A stretch of 64,000 bases of DNA from Streptomyces sp. JH34 (GTDB lineage: Bacteria > Actinomycetota > Actinomycetes > Streptomycetales > Streptomycetaceae): the NCBI RefSeq assembly GCF_029428875.1, contig NZ_JAJSOO010000001.1:4464001-4528000 (forward strand), in the 5' to 3' direction. Positions within the stretch are counted from its first letter, which is position 1. The number at the start of each line of letters is the position of its first letter. The notes under the pieces are model-generated. The model did not search any database, was not told the origin of the DNA, and saw only the letters and a list, made by a program, of their open reading frames with translations. Both the position numbers and the translations under genes were made by a program. Positions 51,908-60,267 of this stretch are shown piece after piece.

Positions 51908-52386
51908 GCGCGCTCCCCATGATCCCGGTCCTTCGGGCCCGTGCTTGCGCAAGGGGCCAGATCATACGGCGGTGTCTTGGGGGCGCGGCAACGCTGCGGC
52001 GCCGGGCGGGTGTTCCGCGCCGGCGCCGCATGTGGAGACCGTGACCGGATTCGAACCGGTGTAACTCGAGTTGCAGTCGAGCCCCTGAGCCTCTCGGGCA
52101 CACGGTCGAGTGGTGTCCCTTTCCTCTGCTCAAGACCGTACGGCTGCGACATGGATGCCATCAAGGGACGATGGCCTGCCGCAACGGGACTGCCATACGG
52201 CGTTCATGAACAGTGGCGGAACCGAGCCGTGACTGTGTGGCCGAGATGCGGCCGTCGCGTTCGTCCGGAGTTTCGGCGAGTGCGCTGTCCGTCGCCCTCG
52301 GTGGATATGGGGGCGATACGGTGAGGTAGGTCGGTGGCCGCGAGAATAGGGCGAAGCGGTCTACGCAGAGGGACTTGGGGGAATTC
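51908..52386. other. Intergenic region carrying tRNA-Cys, upstream of cassette A
   Basis: 479 bp. The tRNA occupies 52033-52107 on the minus strand. 52108-52386 has no supported gene; GGGGGAAT at 52378-52385 is the ribosome site of the next gene. I saw no repeat of the tRNA 3' end elsewhere in the window. Confidence 0.55.
52033..52107 (-). tRNA. tRNA-Cys (GCA)
   Basis: Acceptor GACCGTG (52107-52101) pairs with CACGGTC; anticodon stem CTCGA/TCGAG encloses CTGCAAC, giving anticodon GCA. The T-arm is ACCGG-TTCGAAT-CCGGT. Discriminator U73, a Cys identity base, is followed by encoded CCA (52035-52033). Confidence 0.93.
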
Positions 52387-52815
52387 GTGTCGTTCGAGGA
52401 AGAATGGGCTGAACTGCGCGCGGCGGCAGTCCAGCGGAGCGCCATGCAGATCAACAGCGTTCCGGCCGAGGAGGGCGGGCGGAGTGGGGCTGCCGACCTT
52501 GTGGTCAATCGGGACGACCTCGGGGCTATCGGGAACGACGCTTATGGCCTGAGGGTGAGGTTGTCGAAGGAAGGTGACCTCGCTCGGCCTGCCACTTTCG
52601 ATGCGGCGATCGCGCTCACCAACGGTAACTTCGCGAGTGGTGCGGCGGTGCTCAAGGTGCACGACTTCTGGCAGACGCATCTGAAGACGCTCCTCGACTC
52701 CTGTGCGCACATTTCGAATCACCTGGATTACACCAAGGCCCAGCATGCGAAGGACGAAGTGAGGATCGAGGGAGGTCTGGCGCCGATCTCCAAGCTCACG
52801 GAATACATGAAGTAG
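52387..52815 (+). CDS. Cassette A small protein (paralogue of 62559-63008)
   Basis: 142 residues from GTG 52387 (GGGGGAAT upstream). The product opens SFEEEWAELRAAAVQRSAMQ and aligns throughout with the cassette B protein; the strongest block is LLDSCAHISNHLDYTK..HAKDEV against LMDACAHISNHLDYTK..HAGDEV. It also shares a VNRDDLGAIGNDAYGL / VNQQDLAAIGNSAYRL block. Helical, no signal, no TM. It starts a three-gene run with 52834 and 55204. Size and helical character suggest an ESX-like partner or chaperone of the large protein (inference). Confidence 0.75.
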   Translation: MSFEEEWAELRAAAVQRSAMQINSVPAEEGGRSGAADLVVNRDDLGAIGNDAYGLRVRLSKEGDLARPATFDAAIALTNGNFASGAAVLKVHDFWQTHLKTLLDSCAHISNHLDYTKAQHAKDEVRIEGGLAPISKLTEYMK

Positions 52816-52833
52816 GACTCGGGGGAAACGCGC

Positions 52834-55179
52834 GTGCTGAATTACGGTGACATTGTCGATGCCCCGGTGGCGAAGTTGAAGGCCGCGGCCGACGGCTGGT
52901 CGGAAATGGCTGGCAAGCTGGACAAGCTTGCGACCGAAGCTGCTGACGGGATGAAGGTCAAGGCGGAAAAGGCGGACTGGGAAGGCCTGAACGCGGGTGT
53001 CACCAAGGCGTTCGTCAGTAAGACCGCCAAGGAATTTTCGGATGCCGCAGCCGAGGCCAAGGGAGTGAAGATAATCCTCGAAGAGGGTCACGCGGCTATA
53101 AAGAGGGCCAAGGATGATCTGGTCAACATCAGGGACCACGAAGGACCTGCGGCCGGGATCCGTGTGGACGGCAACGGCAAGGTCTCCGCGCGCCACCCGG
53201 CTGAGGACATTCCTCTTGCACAGCGCGCGCACGACCCCGACTATGCCGAGATGGCGCGGCAGCAGAAGGAGAACATCGCCGCCTGGCAGAAGAAGATCGA
53301 CCTGATCGTCGACAACTGCAACGATACCGATGTGTCCTTCAAGAACTCACTTGAGGCCAACGTAACCAGCCGCAAGGACTTCAGAGCCCCGAAGTACACG
53401 AAGATGGACCAGGAGGAGGCGCACAGGGCCGCCGGCCTGGCTGCCAAGGGGCGCGACCTCACGCACACCGAACTTCAGGCGCTCAACGAACTACTTCGCG
53501 ACAACAGTAAGTCTGTTGAGTTCTCCAAGAACTTTTACGAGAAGCTTGGCCCGGAGAAGTCGCTTACCTTTTTTGGTCAGCTCTCGACCAGTACGTACGT
53601 GTACCCCAAGGTCGACAGTGAGCGGCTCAAGGATGTTCAGGCGCTGCAGAAAAATCTGGGGCTCAACCTTGCCACGGCCTCTCAGGACAAGGCATTTACC
53701 GCCGAGTGGGGACCTGACCTGCGCAAGCTGGGTACGGAACGAATTCCGTTGGCAAAGAACGACTACGGCGGGCCGTTCGGCTACCAGCTCCTCGGCGGGA
53801 TCATGCGCTACGGGAACTACGATGCCAAGTTTCTGAACCCGATTGCCGAGCACGTCGCACAATTGCACCAGAAGGATCCGTTCAGGTTTGGCGGCAACAA
53901 GGAGTCGAACAATTCGCTCAAGAACCCGTTTAACCCCTCGGGTGTGAACGGGGCGGGATACGACCCGACCGTCTCCATGCTGGAAGCGCTCGGCAACAGC
54001 CCGGACGCAGCCAAGCGCTTCTTCGCTGACGCTCCGACCGCGTACAACGAAGACGGTACGATCAAGAAGAGTGGCGAGGCTGACCTCGGGAAAGACGAGA
54101 ATGGCGGTCCGATCAGCAACTACCTCGAATTCTTCGGCAACGAGAAGTGGGAGTCGTTCGGGGACATTGATCGGGGCGACGAGGCTAAGCGCGAAACGGC
54201 ACTGGGCTATATGCCAGATGCGCTGGGCGAGGCCCTGGAGGCTGCGACACTTGGGTATCCGGCCGGTCGCCCGGATGCGGGCGTGGCGCGGGACGCGGAC
54301 AACGCTGTGGTGATGCAGCAGGTCATGGAGAAGTACGGTGCTGACGCCGCCTTGTTGAAGAAACACGAGGCAATGACCGACAGCCTGGGAATCATGGGTG
54401 CGGGCTACATCGACGACATCAATTGGGCGTTGGACAAGGGGCGATCGGAAAGCATCTTCGCTCCCCGACAGAACTCTGAAGGTCACTTGCCTTTCGCGGA
54501 GGGGGAGGAGCAGAGGAGCGTCGCACGCGGGTTCCTCAGCGCCCTCGGCCAGCATCCGGACGCCTATGCGACGGTCTCGGCCGCGGAGCAGGTCTACACC
54601 AGAAGTGCCCTGGAAGGTCAAGTAGGTGCCGAAGGTCAGATCGACAAGGGAGCCGCGCGGTCCATCGTCCATGTCGGTGCCGAGGTGCAGGGAATGCTCG
54701 ACCAATCCCGTGCCGACCAGGTCGAGGCGGAGCACATGAAAACGCATGAGGACTACGAGAAGGCGGTGGCCAAGCGTGCGGGCTGGATCGAGTTCGGCGC
54801 AGCGGCCGGAGTTGCGGCGGGCGTCGCTTTCCTGCCTGCCACGGCCGCAGTGGGCACGGCTGCGGTACTCATCCCCTTGGCGACCGATACGGCGAGCGGC
54901 GCTGTGGAGCAAGTCATCGGTCAGGTCGTCGGGGACATCTCGGACAACTCTGTCGAAAAGAGCAAGGAGAAAGAGGAGGAGTTGACTCTGACGGAGTGGA
55001 ACAGTATCTACCGTTCCGGTGAGTCCCTGGCTGAGGCCCCGATGGAAACGTTTATGACGCGAAACGGTATCGCTCCGGCGAGTGAATTCGATATTGACTT
55101 GAAAGAGTCGATGAGGAGCGGCTATTCGGCGGGCAACGATCGCGAGAACCAGCAGGGCAGGGCTCCGGAGACCGGCTGA
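52834..55179 (+). CDS. Cassette A large protein with WXG-like N-region (paralogue of 60268-62559)
   Basis: 781 residues from GTG 52834 (GGGGGAAA upstream). Residues 1-110 are a helical hairpin with a W-E-G turn at 49 (KADWEGLNAG), as in WXG100/LXG heads. The middle is helical and shares with its paralogue MRYGNYDAKFLNP, EALGNSPDAAKRFF, DSLGIMGAGYIDDI and FLSALGQHP. Near 650-690 is a Gly/Ala-rich hydrophobic segment (FGAAAGVAAGVAFLPATAAV) that could insert in a membrane. The tail is polar. No signal peptide. Codon use is less GC3-biased than the core genes. The family may be the Streptomyces DUF6571-type proteins, but I am not certain. Candidate secreted effector or toxin-like protein. Confidence 0.72.
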   Translation: MLNYGDIVDAPVAKLKAAADGWSEMAGKLDKLATEAADGMKVKAEKADWEGLNAGVTKAFVSKTAKEFSDAAAEAKGVKIILEEGHAAIKRAKDDLVNIRDHEGPAAGIRVDGNGKVSARHPAEDIPLAQRAHDPDYAEMARQQKENIAAWQKKIDLIVDNCNDTDVSFKNSLEANVTSRKDFRAPKYTKMDQEEAHRAAGLAAKGRDLTHTELQALNELLRDNSKSVEFSKNFYEKLGPEKSLTFFGQLSTSTYVYPKVDSERLKDVQALQKNLGLNLATASQDKAFTAEWGPDLRKLGTERIPLAKNDYGGPFGYQLLGGIMRYGNYDAKFLNPIAEHVAQLHQKDPFRFGGNKESNNSLKNPFNPSGVNGAGYDPTVSMLEALGNSPDAAKRFFADAPTAYNEDGTIKKSGEADLGKDENGGPISNYLEFFGNEKWESFGDIDRGDEAKRETALGYMPDALGEALEAATLGYPAGRPDAGVARDADNAVVMQQVMEKYGADAALLKKHEAMTDSLGIMGAGYIDDINWALDKGRSESIFAPRQNSEGHLPFAEGEEQRSVARGFLSALGQHPDAYATVSAAEQVYTRSALEGQVGAEGQIDKGAARSIVHVGAEVQGMLDQSRADQVEAEHMKTHEDYEKAVAKRAGWIEFGAAAGVAAGVAFLPATAAVGTAAVLIPLATDTASGAVEQVIGQVVGDISDNSVEKSKEKEEELTLTEWNSIYRSGESLAEAPMETFMTRNGIAPASEFDIDLKESMRSGYSAGNDRENQQGRAPETG

Positions 55180-55203
55180 CGAGGCAGGAGGTAAGGCACA
55201 TAA

Positions 55204-55884
55204 ATGAAGGGTGCGGGAGTCGTGCGAGTGGGACGTTCGTTTGTTGTCGTGGTCCTGGCATTGACCGTGAGTCTGGGGTTGGTTTCCTGCGGAGCTGACG
55301 AGGCAAGGGAAGAGGAGACGTTCGTAGGTGCCGACGAGGTATGTGACGGTCTCTTCGATGGTCCGTTGGCGAAGCAGGTTGAGTTGGTCACAGGTGACAC
55401 CGAGTTCTTCGCGATGGGCGCCGAAGGTGGGGCGATGAGTAGTGTTGTCGACGCCCTGAAACGCGGATACGCGTCCGGTCGTAGCTGGGCCACCGGAGGG
55501 GATCTGTGTGAGCTGGATCCGAAGGGCGGAAGGCTGGGGGAGGGGGCAGACATCAAGGTCTCCATGTATGCGCCGCAGGATGTGGAAGATTCGAGGGACC
55601 AGGCCGCTACGGAGCTGTACACCATGGGGAAGAGATCTGAGGTGGGGGAGAGGAGCGCGTCGCTCTACCTGGAGTGCGTGAGCCCGCAGATCGAGGGATC
55701 GGAAGAGATCCCGCTGCGTATCCATGGAGGTTTCGATCGCGGCGAGAGTAGTGCACCTGACAGCCGTCGATTCCGCAACGCCAACATGGAGATCCTCCAC
55801 GCCGGAGCGCTTGCCCTCGTCAAGGAGCTGGACTGCAAGGACAGAGCCGGGCTTCCTGAAACCCCGGTTCTACAGCCGAAATAG
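55204..55884 (+). CDS. Cassette A lipoprotein (paralogue of 59573-60232)
   Basis: 226 residues from ATG 55204 with AGGAGG upstream; GTG 55219 is an alternative. Lipobox LVSC with Cys29. The mature part shares with its paralogue A-x-x-VCDG right after the tether, a central SLY-x-x-C strand, and a C-terminal helix ending LDC/LGC, so two or three Cys may form a disulfide. Exported and membrane-anchored; may protect against or receive the large protein (inference). Confidence 0.75.
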   Translation: MKGAGVVRVGRSFVVVVLALTVSLGLVSCGADEAREEETFVGADEVCDGLFDGPLAKQVELVTGDTEFFAMGAEGGAMSSVVDALKRGYASGRSWATGGDLCELDPKGGRLGEGADIKVSMYAPQDVEDSRDQAATELYTMGKRSEVGERSASLYLECVSPQIEGSEEIPLRIHGGFDRGESSAPDSRRFRNANMEILHAGALALVKELDCKDRAGLPETPVLQPK

Positions 55885-56056
55885 GCGACGCCTACTCTCC
55901 GGGGGACGGCTCCGGATCGCTGCGAAGTCCAGGGCAGCGGGCGCGGCACAATACGACTGCCATACCGCGTTTACGGTCCGGGCGAGCCGTGGTCGTACGA
56001 CCGACGGACCAGCCGGATCCCGCCCATCGACAGGGGTCACACACCGTCGTGGCCCT

Positions 56057-56062
56057 TACTCT
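56057..56062 (+). promoter_or_regulatory. Candidate leaderless -10 of the MFS gene
   Basis: TACTCT ends 7 nt before ATG 56070 and no ribosome site is present. Confidence 0.4.
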
Positions 56063-56069
56063 GGGGCTC

Positions 56070-57554
56070 ATGACTGCCCTGGAACCCCGTGACGCCGAGG
56101 TCACGGCCGCCCTCGTGGAGACGACCACCGCACCCGTTCCCGCGGAGGGCGTGCTCGGGCGTACGTACAGGGCTCTCAGCATCGGCATCGTGTCCGTCGT
56201 CCTGCTCATCGCCTTCGAGGCGACCGCCGTCGGCACGGCCATGCCGGTCGCCGCCCGGGAGCTGCACGGCATCCCGCTCTACGCGTTCGCGTTCTCCGCG
56301 TACTTCACGACCAGCCTCTTCGCCATGGTGCTCTCCGGGCAGTGGGCCGACCGGCGCGGGCCGCTCGCGCCGCTCGCCACCGGGATCGGCGCGTTCGGGG
56401 CGGGACTGCTGCTCTCCGGTACCGCGGGTGGCATGTGGACGTTCATCGCGGGCCGGGCCGTCCAGGGCATCGGCGGCGGTCTCGTGATCGTGGCGCTCTA
56501 CGTGGTCATCGGGCGCGCCTATCCCGAGCGGATCCGGCCGAGCATCATGGCCGCGTTCTCGGCCGCCTGGATCGTGCCGTCCGTCGTCGGGCCGCTCGCC
56601 TCGGGGACGGTGACCGAACATCTCGGGTGGCGCTGGGTCTTCGTGGGCATCCCGGTGCTCATACTCCTGCCCCTCGGCCTTGCCCTGCCCGCGATCCGGC
56701 GGATGGCGGGCGGCCCCACCGACACCGAGGCCGCAGCGCAGCCCTTCGACGCCCGCCGCATCCGGCTCGCGCTCGGGATCTCGGCCGGTGCCGGGCTGCT
56801 CCAGTACGCGGGGCAGGAGCTCAGGTGGCTCTCCCTGGTCCCGGCGCTCGCCGGCATCGTCCTGCTCGTCCCCGCGGTGCGCGGGCTGCTGCCCCGGGGC
56901 ACCATGCGGGCCGCGCGGGGACTGCCCGCGGTGATCCTGCTCCGAGGGATCGCCGCCGGTTCGTTCATCGTCGCCGAATCCTTCGTCCCGCTGATGCTGG
57001 TGACCCAGCGCGGGCTGTCCCCGACCCTCGCCGGCCTCTCCCTGGCCGCCGGTGGTCTGACCTGGGCGCTCGGCTCATGGGTCCTGGCCCGGCCCCGACT
57101 GGAGCAGCACCGGGGCGCTCTCATGGTGATGGGCATGGTGCTCGTGACGGCGGCGATCGTCGCCGCGCCGAGCGTGCTCGTCGAGGCGGTGCCGGTGTGG
57201 ACCCTGGCCGCGGTCTGGGGTGTCGGATGCTTCGGCATGGGCATCGTGATCGCGTCGACGAGCGTGCTGCTGCTGAAGTTGTCCGCGCCGCAGGACGCGG
57301 GGGCGAACTCCGCCGCCCTGCAGATCTCCGACGGGCTCGCCAACGTGCTGCTGCTCGCGGCAGGGGGTGCGGCGTTCGCCGCCCTGGGAGGCGGCGCGGT
57401 GGGAGCGGCGGCGCACGGGGCCGTGAGTGGCGGTGCGGCGGCGCATCCGGGCGCGTTCACGGTCGTCTTCCTGCCGATGGCGGCGGTGGCGCTGGTCGGG
57501 GTGTGGGTGGCGAGCCGGGTGAGGGAAGCCCAGGTACCGTGCGGTACCCCGTAG
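56070..57554 (+). CDS. MFS transporter between the two cassettes
   Basis: 494 residues from ATG 56070. Cytoplasmic N-tail ~35 residues, then 12-14 TM helices; motif A LSGQWADRRGPLAPL between TM2 and TM3; GRAVQGIGGGLVIVALYVVIG. Drug-exporter-like. Codon use is typical of the core genome, unlike cassette A. Substrate unknown. Confidence 0.88.
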   Translation: MTALEPRDAEVTAALVETTTAPVPAEGVLGRTYRALSIGIVSVVLLIAFEATAVGTAMPVAARELHGIPLYAFAFSAYFTTSLFAMVLSGQWADRRGPLAPLATGIGAFGAGLLLSGTAGGMWTFIAGRAVQGIGGGLVIVALYVVIGRAYPERIRPSIMAAFSAAWIVPSVVGPLASGTVTEHLGWRWVFVGIPVLILLPLGLALPAIRRMAGGPTDTEAAAQPFDARRIRLALGISAGAGLLQYAGQELRWLSLVPALAGIVLLVPAVRGLLPRGTMRAARGLPAVILLRGIAAGSFIVAESFVPLMLVTQRGLSPTLAGLSLAAGGLTWALGSWVLARPRLEQHRGALMVMGMVLVTAAIVAAPSVLVEAVPVWTLAAVWGVGCFGMGIVIASTSVLLLKLSAPQDAGANSAALQISDGLANVLLLAAGGAAFAALGGGAVGAAAHGAVSGGAAAHPGAFTVVFLPMAAVALVGVWVASRVREAQVPCGTP

Positions 57555-57718
57555 GCCTCGCCTGTGAAGAGGGTCTCAGCGGCATCGGATCGCGGCTGTT
57601 CCGTACGAGGTCCGGCCCCGCCCGCCGGTAGGGTGGCCCGGTTGTCGTATCGCGTACGGGCTGCCCGCGGCCCGCACGGACAACGCCCCACGTACCCGAG
57701 TGCCCCGAACCGGAGACC

Positions 57719-59500
57719 GTGACTACTACCGCCTCCCACCACCTCTCACCCGCCTTTCCCGGCCGCGCCCCCTGGGGGACCGCCGGGAAGCTGCGTGCCT
57801 GGCAGCAGGGTGCCATGGAGAAGTACATCCAGGAGCAGCCGCGGGACTTCCTCGCGGTCGCCACCCCCGGCGCGGGCAAGACGACCTTCGCGCTGACCCT
57901 CGCCTCATGGCTGCTGCACCACCACGTGGTGCAGCAGATCACCGTCGTGGCGCCCACCGAGCACCTCAAGAAGCAGTGGGCGGAGGCAGCCGCACGCATA
58001 GGGATCAAGCTGGACCCCGAGTACAGCGCCGGGCCCGTGAGCAAGGAGTACCACGGGGTCGCGATCACGTACGCCGGTGTCGGCGTGCGCCCCATGCTGC
58101 ACCGCAACCGCTGCGAGCAGCGCAAGACGCTCGTGATCCTCGACGAGATCCACCACGCCGGTGACTCGAAGTCCTGGGGCGAGGCGTGCCAGGAGGCCTT
58201 CGATCCGGCGACCCGGCGCCTCGCGCTCACGGGTACGCCGTTCCGGTCCGACACGAACCCGATCCCGTTCGTGGCGTACGAGGAGGGCAACGACGGTATC
58301 CGCCGCTCCTCGGCCGACTACACGTACGGCTACGGCAACGCGCTCTCCGACGGCGTCGTGCGTCCTGTGATCTTCCTCAGCTACAGCGGCAACATGCGCT
58401 GGCGCACCAAGGCCGGCGACGAGATCGCGGCACGGCTGGGCGAGCCGATGACGAAGGACGCCATCGGGCAGGCCTGGCGCACCGCGCTCGCACCGACCGG
58501 TGACTGGATCCCGAACGTGCTGGCCGCCGCCGACAAGCGGCTGACCGAGGTTCGTAAGGGCATTCCGGACGCGGGTGGGCTCGTGATCGCGACGGACCAG
58601 GAGTCGGCGCGTGCGTACGCCAAGATCCTCAAGTCGGTCACGGGTGAGAAGCCGACGGTGGTCCTCTCCGACGAGAAGGCCGCGTCCAAGAACATCGACA
58701 AGTTCAGCCAGGACGGGTCGCGCTGGATGGTCGCGGTCCGGATGGTGTCGGAGGGCGTCGACGTGCCGCGCCTCGCGGTCGGTGTGTACGCGACGACCAT
58801 CTCGACGCCGCTGTTCTTCGCCCAGGCCGTCGGCCGTTTCGTACGGTCGCGGAGACGCGGCGAGACCGCCTCGGTGTTCCTGCCGACGATCCCGATGCTC
58901 CTCGACTTCGCGAACGAGATGGAGGTCGAGCGCGACCACGTGCTCGACAAGCCCAAGAAGGGCAGCGACGAGGAGAACCCCTTCGCGGAGGAGGACCAGC
59001 TCCTCGCCGACGCGGAGAAGCTCGAGGACGAGGAGACCGAGGACCAGCTGCCCTTCGAGGCGCTGGAGTCCGACGCGGTCTTCGACCGGGTGCTCTACGA
59101 CGGTGCCGAATTCGGTATGCAGGCTCACCCGGGGAGCGAGGAGGAGCAGGACTACCTGGGCATCCCGGGCCTCCTGGAGCCCGACCAGGTGCAGCTCCTG
59201 CTCCAGAAGCGGCAGACCCGGCAGATCGCGCACAGCCGCCAGAAGCCGGCCGCGGAGGCCGATCTCCTGGAGAAGGCCGCGGAGGAGCGGCCGGTGGTCA
59301 CGCACAAGAAGCTGCTGGAGCTCCGCAAGCAGCTCAACACGATGGTGTCGGCGTACACGCACCAGAGCGGCAAGCCGCACGGGGTGATCCACACCGAGCT
59401 GCGGAGGGTGTGCGGTGGCCCGCCGAGTGCGGAGGCCACGGCCGGGCAGATCCAGGACCGGATCAAGAAGGTCCAGGAGTGGGCCACGCGGATGCGGTGA
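57719..59500 (+). CDS. DEAD/DEAH-box superfamily 2 helicase
   Basis: 593 residues from GTG 57719. Motif I ATPGAGKTTFAL near 50, motif II DEIHHAGD at 142, motif III LTGTPFRSD, and C-terminal RecA domain with VRMVSEGVDVPRLAVGVYAT and QAVGRFVRSR. Acidic insert (EENPFAEEDQLLADAEKLEDEE) after ~410. Restriction- or repair-type SF2 helicase without a recognised extra domain. It sits between cassettes but has core-like composition; a link to them is not shown. Confidence 0.88.
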   Translation: MTTTASHHLSPAFPGRAPWGTAGKLRAWQQGAMEKYIQEQPRDFLAVATPGAGKTTFALTLASWLLHHHVVQQITVVAPTEHLKKQWAEAAARIGIKLDPEYSAGPVSKEYHGVAITYAGVGVRPMLHRNRCEQRKTLVILDEIHHAGDSKSWGEACQEAFDPATRRLALTGTPFRSDTNPIPFVAYEEGNDGIRRSSADYTYGYGNALSDGVVRPVIFLSYSGNMRWRTKAGDEIAARLGEPMTKDAIGQAWRTALAPTGDWIPNVLAAADKRLTEVRKGIPDAGGLVIATDQESARAYAKILKSVTGEKPTVVLSDEKAASKNIDKFSQDGSRWMVAVRMVSEGVDVPRLAVGVYATTISTPLFFAQAVGRFVRSRRRGETASVFLPTIPMLLDFANEMEVERDHVLDKPKKGSDEENPFAEEDQLLADAEKLEDEETEDQLPFEALESDAVFDRVLYDGAEFGMQAHPGSEEEQDYLGIPGLLEPDQVQLLLQKRQTRQIAHSRQKPAAEADLLEKAAEERPVVTHKKLLELRKQLNTMVSAYTHQSGKPHGVIHTELRRVCGGPPSAEATAGQIQDRIKKVQEWATRMR

Positions 59501-59522
59501 GCCCGGCCGGACGGACCCGGCA

Positions 59523-59566
59523 GGCCCCGGCACGGGAGCGGCGTGATCCGCCTCCGCGCCGGGGCC
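59523..59566. terminator. Terminator between the convergent helicase and cassette B lipoprotein genes
   Basis: 9-bp GGCCCCGGC/GCCGGGGCC stem (59523-59531 with 59558-59566) enclosing a second imperfect stem (GGAGCGG against CCGCCTCC). Confidence 0.7.
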
Positions 59567-59572
59567 GCGGTG

Positions 59573-60232
59573 TCATCGGGGCAGAGCGTCGGGCACTTCG
59601 GCGGGGAGTTGTGCCCGTGAGGCGCAGCCGAGTTCCTCCGCCACGGCGCGGGATACGGCGTTGAGGATGGCCATGCGTCCCTTTCCGTCGGGGTTGACCT
59701 GGCCCCGGGCGGAATACATGTCCGCTTTGACATAGGGCTTCTTGCCGTCGGACCCTTCCGTGGGGCACGCGAAGTAGAGCGAGGTGCCCTGGTCACCACT
59801 TGCCGTGGCGAACAGGCCCAAAGGAAAGAACATTTCACCCGCGTCGCTCGCCTTGTTCTCTTGAGCAAGGTCAGGGTGGCTGTGCCACGCAGAAAAGCTG
59901 ATGTCGAGCAGCGGGAAGTCACTCCCGTCGGCCTTGTAGATGACGCACGTGTTCTTCTCGGTCGGCTTGGCACGAAGAGTCTTCGCCGCGAGCTCCAGGG
60001 AGAAAGGGCGTAGGGCCACAGACTTGTCGGTCCCCTGGAACTCGTTGAACCGCTCCGTGCCGCCCAAACTTTCCAGGGCTGTCGCCGCCGTCTTGTCCAG
60101 TGTCCCGTCGCAGACCTGGGACGCGGACAGCACATCCGGCTTCTCCACGCCGTCGCCGTCGTTGCCGCACGCAGTGCCACCGGCGGCCAGCAACAGTGCT
60201 CCGGATGCAGCCATGAGTAGTCTTTTCCTCAT
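59573..60232 (-). CDS. Cassette B lipoprotein (paralogue of 55204-55884)
   Basis: 219 residues from ATG 60232-60230 (AGGAG upstream). Basic n-region MRKR, hydrophobic core and lipobox GTAC with Cys22. Then LSASQVCDG, SLYFACPTE and EELGC align with the cassette A lipoprotein. Overall identity looks modest, so the two copies diverged long ago. 35 nt after the large gene, so co-transcribed. Confidence 0.78.
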   Translation of the reverse strand: MRKRLLMAASGALLLAAGGTACGNDGDGVEKPDVLSASQVCDGTLDKTAATALESLGGTERFNEFQGTDKSVALRPFSLELAAKTLRAKPTEKNTCVIYKADGSDFPLLDISFSAWHSHPDLAQENKASDAGEMFFPLGLFATASGDQGTSLYFACPTEGSDGKKPYVKADMYSARGQVNPDGKGRMAILNAVSRAVAEELGCASRAQLPAEVPDALPR

Positions 60233-60267
60233 CGGACTCCTGATCTTCGATCCTCCGGTCGGCCCGG

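Noticed and set aside
57719..59500. Helicase and MFS as parts of the cassette system or a phage defence island
   Set aside because: Composition is core-like, no nuclease or other defence domain is present, and only position links them to the cassettes.
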